Shown one piece after another: positions 55,501 to 64,000 of a stretch of DNA of 64,000 bases. Positions within the stretch are counted from its first letter, which is position 1; every line of letters starts with the position of its first letter. The position numbers were made by a program, and so were the translations under genes. This DNA comes from Hormiphora californensis (lineage: Eukaryota > Ctenophora > Tentaculata > Cydippida > Pleurobrachiidae), in NCBI GenBank assembly GCA_020137815.1, contig CM035354.1, forward strand, positions 5,904,015 to 5,968,014, given 5' to 3'. Under the pieces are notes generated by a model. That model was not told where the DNA came from, made no database searches, and saw only the letters and a program-made list of their open reading frames with translations.

Positions 55501-58500
55501 CTCTCCCCTTGAGTCGCCTAACACTTTTTTGAATATAAAATGAATAATTGAACTCTCCCTGACAATGTGTTCTTTTTTGAAATATAAATAAACAACTCAA
55601 CTCTCCCTGCTACAGGGCTCTGACCTCAAACATGGTGTTCATTCAACAGACCCTGTCAGGGAACCTCATTATACCAGAGTGGAAACAGTTTACTGACATT
55701 ATAACAGAGATATTTGATGCGTGCAAGGATGATACTGACGGGAAGGTAAATCAGCTTTTTCTAGACATTGTACTGCTAGTAACCTTGAATACAGTCTTAC
55801 TAAGATTATCTTAGTCCTGCAACAACCTCTTTATCCCAACCCCGTCAGGAATTGTTGAGTAAGGGGTCAACTCAACAATTCAGTGACACCCTTCCTCTCC
55901 AACCTCAGATCCACGACATGGCACCAGGCTCCACAAAATCTGCCAAAACTCCAGAAGGACAAGTTTGCAATTTCCATCTGTACAGTGGACGGTCAGAGGT
56001 TTAGTTTGGGTGACTTATTGTAGCAAGGGTGTATCGGAACAGAACAACTTCCCTCTCATGGATCTAACTCGTGTCTTACTGTACACTATTGCCTGTACTG
56101 AGAAGAGTGTCGAGTATGTTCACAAGTAAGTCGTTCTCTCAAACCGCTTTACAACATCTCCAGAACATTCTATAGCCACCTTTCTGAGGTAGTATACAGA
56201 GCACAATGCACGTGTAACTATACTCACACTAATATTTAAACAATCTTCATTATCTTAAAATTGGAGGATTAAACTTATCCAACTATGACCGTCTTACAGG
56301 TACATTGGCAAGGAGCCAAGTGGTTCGGAGGGAGAGGCACTGACTCTAAAAGACGGGAAACCACATAACCCCCTCATGTTAACGGGAGGTCTCGCTGTCT
56401 CATCTCTCATCAAACCCGCCCTGTGCTTCTCTGAACGATTTGAATACTTTTACAACAAGGTCCAAGCGTAAGTTTCACAATCATTTGTGTGATCATTATG
56501 GTACGTGATTTCCAGTATCAAATTGGTAATCATACCAAATTGGTCGCACAGCATACTGAGTATGGTAACCATAATGGCACATATAATTAATTTCCGCCGT
56601 CTAGGTTCGCAGGGAAGAGTGAGTATGTTGGGTTCAACAACTCCCTTGCCCTATCTCTGAAGGATCACTCCAACAGACTGTACGCTATCGGCCACTACCT
56701 CAGGGAAAACAAATGTTTCAATCATGAACAATCGGTAAGATAACAGCACATTTTAGTCACCATTACTATTTTCTGTTTTTCATAGCAACATTTTTTTTAA
56801 TGTTATGACCGTTCTTTTACAAAAAGTTCTGCCACCATGGCCGAGCTCGGTGAGAGAGGGACGAGAGTAGAGCTCCTTGTTACTATCCCTCATCACCATT
56901 TATATTGACTTCTCCTCTACCGCTGACGGAATTCTATGAATAATGCTAAATCAGCTGATGGGAGGTCCCCTATAGTTACCCCCATGTCCCCTTCATCTCA
57001 ATACTAAACCTGTTGCTAGGTAACGCTGGAACAGACCATGGAACTGTTTATACACTACTGTGCGATTGAAACTAACTGTGATAGCGCGGCCGTCATGGCA
57101 GCAACACTAGCTGCTGGTGGAATATGCCCTTTAACAGGTACTGTACCGTATGCGGCAAAAAAAAGGCCCCCCCTAGACCACCATAGTTGCCGATGTGGTG
57201 GAGAGCTGTAACTTGGCAGGGTTGCTCCACTATGTCTATCTTGATCCTGACAGAAAAATCAGAGCTCTAGCTCAAAATTCATTTTCATGAACGGAATGAA
57301 CTTCTCCGTTCCTTCGATATGAGACCCCCTCATCATTCAGAATTTTTTGCCCGTCTTTGGCTAACGATTATCTTTGTAATGAGACCAATTTGAGCATAAT
57401 CTGATTACCAGGAGAGACACAGTGGAGGGTTTTCCGACCGTCACTCCTGACATGTGATCCAGGCCCGGTCACGTGGTGAAAAGTGGGTTTGGGGTGCTGT
57501 TAACATGTCTCAATAACGGATTATTGCTCTCATATCCCTTGAATATCCCTCCACAATGCTCTCAAGTCACTTTGTGATGCTGATTGATTGGGTTCATGTC
57601 ACCAGTTCTTGTCAAAGTTCTCAAGCGGCCCGTGATACGAGATCATTTCATCAAGGAGGGGCCATCTTGTGTCACTAATCAGCCTATCATCTCACATTAC
57701 ACTAGCCAAGGGATCTGGGGTATTTAAATCTTCAAATGTTCATCAAAATCATTCCCAATCGTTACTTGCAATGCATTTTACACCCGAACAGAGGAACTTC
57801 ATCTGGCTCAAGAAGGAAACCAACACCCTCTACCCCACCATCGAACAGGAGTTCTTTATAAGGTTTGGCCGCCATGCCCCATCCAAGAAGTCCTGCAGAA
57901 AGATCCATCGGACAGTTTCAGACGAGGGCCACTCCAAAAACAACAATCCTGGACGATCCGGAAGGAGGAAGTCTGCTACAGGTTCTGCTTCCACAACAGC
58001 AGTACTGAGAGACACACAGACAACACCAATCCAGTTCACCCGCAGGAGAGCGATTAGACTGGCGACATCTGCGAGATGATAAAGAACTCCTGTTCGATGG
58101 TGGGGTAGAGGGTGTTGGTTTCCTTCTTGAGCCAGATGAAGTTCCTCTGTTCGGGTGTAAAATGCATTGCAAGTAACGATTGGGAATGATTTTGATGAAC
58201 ATTTGAAGATTTAAATACCCCAGATCCCTTGGCTAGTGTAATGTGAGATGATAGGCTGATTAGTGACACAAGATGGCCCCTCCTTGATGAAATGATCTCG
58301 TATCACGGGCCGCTTGAGAACTTTGACAAGAACTGGTGACATGAACCCAATCAATCAGCATCACAAAGTGACTTGAGAGCATTGTGGAGGGATATTCAAG
58401 GGATATGAGAGCAATAATCCGTTATTGAGACATGTTCAGCACCCCAAACCCACTTTTCACCACGTGACCGGGCCTGGATCACATGTCAGGAGTGACGGTC

Positions 58501-60328
58501 GGAAAACCCTCCACTGTGTCTCTCCTGGTAATCAGATTATGCTCAAATTGGTCTCATTACAAAGATAATCGTTAGCCAAAGACGGGCAAAAAATTCTGAA
58601 TGATGAGGGGGTCTCATATCGAAGGAACGGAGAAGTTCATTCCGTTCATGAAAATGAATTTTGAGCTAGAGCTCTGATTTTTCTGTCAGGATCAAGATAG
58701 ACATAGTGGAGCAACCCTGCCAAGTTACAGCTCTCCACCACATCGGCAACTATGGTGGTCTAGGGGGGGCCTTTTTTTTGCCGCACTGTAGTAGTACTGT
58801 AGTAGTCAGTTTGGGGACTCACATTGTGAGGGATAGTTTTGGAAGATTAGGTCCAACAGCTAAATATGCTATTTTCCTCGTCAAGCCCACTCTACTTTGT
58901 AACAACAAACTTTGCCAGGGGAGAAGGTGGTGTACCCTGAGGCGGTTAGAAACTGTCTTAGTATGATGAACTGTTGTGGAGTTAACGATTACAGCGGAGA
59001 ATTCATGTTTGAGGTGAGGATTTAGACAAAGAAACATTCAGAATCACTTACTGACTTTACCACTGACCGAGTAAAATGCCCGAGAATATATCTTACATGA
59101 ATCACTACTGTTTCTATGATTTCTGATTTCTAACTACGCTACCACCTTACTCAACACCTAACCTACTAAACAACTACCACCCTCTCAGGTTGGCCTCCCA
59201 GCTAAAAGCAACAAGGCAGGTGCACTAATGTTAGTGATTCCTAATGTACTTGGAATGACCATTTGGTCCCCAAAACTGGACAGGAGTAGTAATTCAGTGA
59301 GGGGAATCAAGTTCTGCAAGGTTAGAACCCTTCTTTATCCATCCCTCGAATCAGATAGAATACCCAGTTATTCGTCTGTCTGGCGGCGCCTAACCTCGTT
59401 TTGATTCTCAGATCGTGCCGGCACCACCAGACAGATACTCGTAATATCATGCATGTTGCTTGTGACAATGTCCCAATCCCCAAATTATGTTTCAGTTGTT
59501 TACCGAGCGGTTTGTGTTCCACCAATTCGACCCTCCCACGCGGGGAACTAAGAAAATAGATCCCAGGAGAAAGGATTTCAACGAGAGCAAGGTTAGTCTC
59601 AGACTCACTCTCAGTTTGTGATTCTGTCTTCAACCGTTTAGTTCTCATGAATAGCCTATCCCCCTCTAACTTGTTGTTACTCAACATCGTCTAACCATCC
59701 TCTCATGAAATAAACAGCTGTTATAGCCTATCCCCCTCTCAACATTGTCTAACCATCCTCTGACCACCCTTTATAATTCCACAGGATCAGCAGTCCCTAA
59801 CGATCCTGTTCTCTGCCTACAAGGGAAACATGACAACCCTGTACCGATATCTAAAGGAGGGTGTTAACTTTGGATGGCCTGATTATGATGGCAGGACAGC
59901 CCTTCACCTAGCTGTTTGTGGGGGTAAGTAATTACACATCAGAAACTATCACTGAAACCCACTGGTTCCATATTTGTTAGGTTACCCAAATTTCAACTTT
60001 TATTTCCAAAAGGGGGCACTCCGTTCTCAACCCCAAAGTATGCCAATCCTGATCCTCAGCCTACCTTCCTATCCTACCCTCCTATCCTACCTCCCTTCCT
60101 ATCCTTCCTCCCCTCCCCTCCTTGTTGAGTAACCCCCCTCTCCCCCCGTCTCCAGATCAGTACGAAGTGGTAAAGTTTCTGATTGAAAAGTGTCACGTGG
60201 ATCTGAACCCCCTAGATAGATGGGAGAACACACCACTAGATGACGCTGCTAAATATGATTTCCAGCAGATCATGGCCTACCTAACCAAGAAGGGAGCCCA
60301 AAAAGGGGCCGAGTTGACGGCGGTGTGA
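52525..60328 (+). CDS. glutaminase-family protein B with ankyrin repeats, catalytic residues lost; alternative first exons
   Basis: Common exons 54892-54994, 55243-55377, 55616-55745, 55928-56125, 56300-56467, 56605-56734, 57020-57137, 58919-59013, 59189-59320, 59496-59591, 59785-59923 and 60156-60328. Four candidate first exons (52525-52616, 52907-53148, 54161-54207, 54586-54692) all begin with ATG and end in phase 2, so each joins the first common exon. With the last one the product is 573 residues. The domain order equals gene A, and motifs such as EYVHKYIGKEPSG, NCCGVNDYSGEFMFE and GLPAKSNKAGALM are identical or nearly so. The catalytic dyad is again Asp-Leu-Thr-Arg, and the other active-site positions are also replaced (Thr, Leu, Leu, Phe, Asn, Lys). 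Exons 55243-55377 and 55928-56125 each hold one base too many (near 55316 and 55999). The first might instead hide a 37-bp intron at 55290-55326. Tandem duplicate of gene A, 777 bp downstream. Confidence 0.88.
55003..55083 (+). repeat. 21-bp tandem repeat of palindromic gttaccatggtaac
   Basis: Four units of ggtgtt(a/g)ccatggtaacta lie directly after the donor of the first common exon of gene B. The core is palindromic and X-box-like. Confidence 0.85.
57152..58784. mobile_element. 1.6-kb foldback transposon with 708/706-bp inverted arms
   Basis: 57152-57859 and 58079-58784 are reverse complements along their whole length. The only difference I found is a 2-bp indel (ggtgctgttaacat against ggtgctgaacat). 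They enclose a 219-bp loop. Ends read gcggcaaaaaaaagg. The left arm plus loop encode a truncated transposase N-terminus. The element occupies intron 8 of gene B and is probably young. Confidence 0.92.
57771..58079 (+). pseudogene. truncated transposase N-terminus (helix-turn-helix) in the foldback element
   Basis: MHFTPEQRNFIWLKKET ... RFGRHAPSKKSCRKI ... GRSGRRKSATGS resembles the N-terminal helix-turn-helix of DUF4817/mariner-like transposases (pattern TPEER..., FrrrFgr.PsrrtI, sGRprt). The DDE catalytic part is absent because the frame stops at the right arm, so the element is non-autonomous. The first part is repeated on the minus strand in the right arm (58269-58054). Confidence 0.6.
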
Positions 60329-60886
60329 GTCACTCACACACAGAGGTAGGATAACAGAGACTGTTTTAAATTGAACAGATTTGGAATAATTAACACAGAT
60401 CAGCTTGGTTCGGAATGGAAGACAATAAATATGTTGAAATTGTAACTGACAAACATTTTAACATTTCCGTCGAGAACTAACACAAAATACCTCGCTCTCT
60501 CTTGGAATTCAAACAATCGATAATTATTATACCGAAAAGAAACATGCCCATCTCAAATACACACAATTCCACCTAGATTGCCCAATAAATATATCTCTAC
60601 TCTCTACTACGAATGTACTGACCTAGTCTCTATAATAACGGGGGCTGGGTCCACAGTAGACAGACACCTCCTACCTACACCACTCCCCATCCCATGATGG
60701 ACAGTCTTGGCTACGGCACTGGGATACCGCATATCATGTAGTAGTGGACCGTGGCCTCGTATTGTTCACAGGAGTCATACCGGTAGTGCTAGTGGATGAT
60801 CTAGCCAATCTTCCTCCAGTAACCTTAGCTAAAAAAGTCGCTTTGAGAGACAGAAACTACTGGTCCTGGTGCCGAATACTCTCATT

Positions 60887-62771
60887 TTAGTTAAGACATG
60901 CGGTTATTGGTTTGGTGGACAGGGAGTAGAGAATTGGGTCTGTCAGGCAGTTTATATAGAAGAAGACCTTGTAGATCATTGAGATAGCGAAGTTAGTCCG
61001 TTTTGAATAGAACATCGTCCAGGAATGATAGATGGCATCCACTGAGATAGTAAACACAGGTACAGATGAGTATTGATTTAACGAGTATTGTCACACTATT
61101 GATAGACCTAGAGTTGACATTCAGTTTATCCCTTCTGATCCTAGCTATGATACACCAATACGCCACGATATTGCACACTAGAGGCAGAATCATGAACACG
61201 ATATTACCCAGCCAGGAGAAGAGGGTCTCCATGGTCCAATTGTCCTCGAATATACAATCAGGGAGAGAGTCCTGTCTGAAGACAATGAGGTTGTAAGGAT
61301 TTTGGAGGTGTGCTACCAGCATCATGACACTGAGGTAGAGACCGGAGAGGAACCAGTTGAGGATTATTGCACATTTTAGTCCCTTGAAGTGGGCCTCCCG
61401 TCCGTATCTAGGGGAGTGGGATATCAGAGTTTTAGTGAGTTACACAAGTAGTCATGGTAACCAAAACCATATGAATATGATTGTGGTTACCATAGCAACC
61501 AACAAGTACATAATTGGGAACACAACATACCTCATTGGACGAAATACAGCGATGACTCGGTCAGCTGTTATGGGTAGGACAGCCATGAGGTCACTATAGG
61601 TAGTCAGGTATGCCAAGTAGACTGATACCTCACACTGTAGAGCAGAACTAAATCCCACCATTATATCTGTCGAGGGAGAGGGTGGATTATAGTATGTAGT
61701 TTGGAGGGGTCAGTCGTATAGGTGCAGGGGAGGGGACGCTGATGGAGTAGTGGTAAGTGGCGTTAGGCCGGAATCTCCCTAATAGGTCCCTTGCTGTAAT
61801 ACAGGCCGCGTAGGGGATTTAGGAGACAGGTGTTTTTAGATTGATGGTTGCTGCATTCACAAATACAACAGGTGTTAAATGATCTCATATTGTTGATTAT
61901 TCATTCACGTGCGATGATTCGTATATAATTTGTTTAGCACATAAACATCCAGATGGTCCATTGAAAGGAACGTAGAATGTTCGTGGATCTGAGTGAAAAG
62001 TGGAAATATTAGAGATGTCTAAATTGAACATCATATTCTGCTATATGACTGACTAAAAGTTATTTCTAATCATTTAGTTAGTATCGCACACATTTAGAAG
62101 TGAGACACACTGACTGGGTCGAGCTCTAATTTACATGATGTCACGAGTATTCAGTCAGTTCCATGTCATGAGTGTACAAACAGACAGACAGATCTTGGTG
62201 TTGCACTTACTTGGACCGCGGAAAGTGGCACCAAAAAGAGAGAACATAGTGTCTGCAATCGCCAGATTTAGGTACGCCAAATCGTAGGTTTTAGTGTACC
62301 TGAGAGGGTCAGTTGTTGATGTCCACATTACTAAAGACATTGGGAACCGGCCGGTAGAAAGAGAGAGAGGGAGAAAATAGAAATATTGATTGAAGAAGTT
62401 GAGGCGAGTGCATTTCGATTACTGACGTCAAAATAGCAGTCTGAAGTAAGGGGAGAGAGAGTGAACTATACAGCACCAACAAAACAGGCAGCGGATTATG
62501 TGGGCCCGGATGATTCGCCTAGAATATTAAACAATAAACGGGCTATAAAGTGTTTCTAAATCAAAATGGAACTCCTAACCAGTATTATAGTTCAATATAC
62601 TCACCGTTTTCTAATGATAAGATGCAGGACAAGGTAAGAGTTGATAAGAAATGCCACAGACATGATAACAGTGAATATCACCCCAGCAATTACCACCCCC
62701 GTGTTCCGGGAATCTGCCTCCGGGGATCCCCCATCCCCCAGATTGTAATGGAGAAGGGGGTTGGGATCCAT
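60887..62771 (-). CDS. class A-like GPCR, 4 exons, one frameshift
   Basis: Exons 62771-62605, 62299-62211, 61666-61531 and 61407-60887 join in matching phases to about 303 residues. Exon 1: MDPNPLLHYNLGD then TM1 (VVIAGVIFTVIMSVAFLIN). Exon 2: TM2 with YLNLAIADTMFSLFG (the conserved NLxxxD). Exon 3: TM3 ending ITADRVIAVFRPM (the DRY motif as DRV). Exon 4: TM4, an outer loop with Cys, TM5 (IVFMILPLVCNIVAYW), TM6, and TM7 with CLTDPILYSLST (the DPxxY form of NPxxY). Exon 4 is one base too long: the frames of CTCVYYL and VDAIYHSW meet only if one base near 61046 is dropped. The ligand is unknown; the peptide-receptor-like body plan is general. Convergent with gene B, 558 bp apart. Confidence 0.82.
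61486..61499 (+). promoter_or_regulatory. RFX X-box-like site
   Basis: gttaccatagcaac is identical to the site at 12794 and the second unit of the array at 29066. It lies in the third intron of the receptor gene. Confidence 0.3.
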
Positions 62772-64000
62772 ATTGCTACTGGGGTGGGAGGTTAGTGTTG
62801 GGTTGGGATCCAGATTACTGGGGTGGAAGGTTGGGGGTTATTGTGGGGTTATGGTCCATATTACTGATGGGATGTGAGGTTTGGGGTTATTGTGGGGTCG
62901 GGATCCATACTGGTGTGGGAGATTGGTTATTGTGGGGTTATGGTCCATATTATTATTGGTTATGGTAGGAGGTGGTTAGAGTGTTGGGGTGACAGAAAGT
63001 TTAGATTTGATAACAATAGAAACAGCTTGGAGAGAGTGGTAACACTCGCTATAAAAACAACTAAATGTCTGATGATTTAAGCTGGAAATGTTGTCATGAA
63101 ATTAATGCCCCAATTAGTGTCAAGTTTAAACTGTCATGACGGAACAACAACCAGAACAGCAGAACAGTCAAAAACATGATGATGACAAAAGATCAGGTTG
63201 TCAAAAGAGTTTTAGTTGTAGAAAGCAGACTATGTACATCATGGGAAATGGTTGTGTCAGTTGACCTCAAACTCTAAGAGACTATTAAGATGTCAAATTC
63301 TCATGTGGTTTCTAATTATAACACGACTTCCTAGAACACTAAACTCCTCTATTTTCTATCTCAATATGATTCTCATGTTCCTTCCTCTCTCCTCCGTGAT
63401 ACACTAGATCTGGTGAGGTATTGAGGAACAGTAGAATTACACGGTGTAGTACGCGTAGAGACCTCTATGTCCAATGTCCATTCTCTATACTCCCCTCTCT
63501 CTCTCTGTGTGACCCTCTCTATTTATTTCATTTTCTCTTTATATCTTTCTCATTCTATCTCCCTTCCTCTCTCTCTCATTTGCCGCAAAAAGCGGATCAG
63601 AGATAGGCCAGGTGTGGGCCGGGAGGAGCTGTAGACCACAAAATATCACAGATACACAGACAAAAACACTGCCCGTGTGATCACAACAGAGCTCTCTCTC
63701 TCTCTCTGTCTCTAAAATTTTCTGGTTGGTGGTGTTAATTCGCCACAACGATAATATAACGACAACGTGGCCGGTAGAAAGATATGTCAACAGGCCACAT
63801 ATTATTAGGGAAAAGGTTTAATCTTGTCGGGCATAATTATACCAGGCTGTCGTCAAGCTAACCTTAAAAGAAATGCAGACTGTGACAAGAAATTATGACG
63901 GAGAGAGACATACATACTTGATTGAATAGTGACGTAAACATATGTTTCACTACTTGCCCGGCAAAATTACTACTTGGACCAAATACGGACATTACAAAAT
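62772..64000. other. 5' flank of the receptor gene, no gene recognised
   Basis: There is a short G-rich tandem repeat (ggttattgtggggttatggtcc) at about 62780-62965 and CT-rich tracts at 63490-63580 and 63690-63715. No domain-bearing frame is seen. Confidence 0.55.

Noticed and set aside
58054-58269. Second minus-strand protein identical to part of 57669-58079
   Set aside because: It is the mirror copy in the right arm of the foldback element, not a gene.

Overview
This is metazoan nuclear DNA. It has multi-exon genes with GT-AG introns as short as about 47 bases, class A receptor genes, CLPTM1L, PRRC1, PTPDC1, ankyrin-tailed glutaminase homologues and a dense load of small inverted-repeat elements. 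The short introns, gene-in-intron arrangements and many receptors would fit an early-branching invertebrate such as a sponge, but the species cannot be named from sequence alone. Gene models were built by hand by joining open frames across splice sites of matching phase. Layout, left to right: a receptor gene (+, 1102-3611); a divergent protein kinase of 11 recognised exons (-, 9682-5445); a PTPDC1-type dual-specificity phosphatase (+, 11418-21983) with a complete second receptor gene on the other strand inside its fourth intron (12843-16191); a stretch of degraded, homopolymer-inflated sequence (about 19.7-21.3 kb); a BOULE/DAZ-like RRM protein (-, 26641-24230); a direct-repeat-flanked unit encoding a LINE ORF1-type protein (26.9-28.8 kb); CLPTM1L (+, 30227-32050); PRRC1 (+, 32288-43063), whose 8.2-kb second intron holds a 78-bp minisatellite and a non-LTR retrotransposon; two tandem glutaminase-family genes A (+, 43856-51748) and B (+, 52525-60328); and a fourth receptor gene (-, 62771-60887). 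Intron 9 of gene A contains an antisense LDL-receptor-repeat 7TM gene that is riddled with frameshifts. Intron 8 of gene B contains a 1.6-kb near-perfect foldback element. The most striking observation is the glutaminase pair. Both keep the glutaminase fold and ankyrin tail with high mutual similarity, yet in both every catalytic and glutamine-binding position I could align (the Ser-x-x-Lys dyad and the surrounding Tyr/Asn/Glu/Val residues) is replaced, often by the same residue. They look like a tandem family of conserved pseudo-glutaminases. Gene B also appears to have four alternative first exons, all ending in the same splice phase. Several otherwise well-conserved exons carry one extra base. 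The bias toward +1 shifts needs explaining; insertion-type assembly error is the first suspect.
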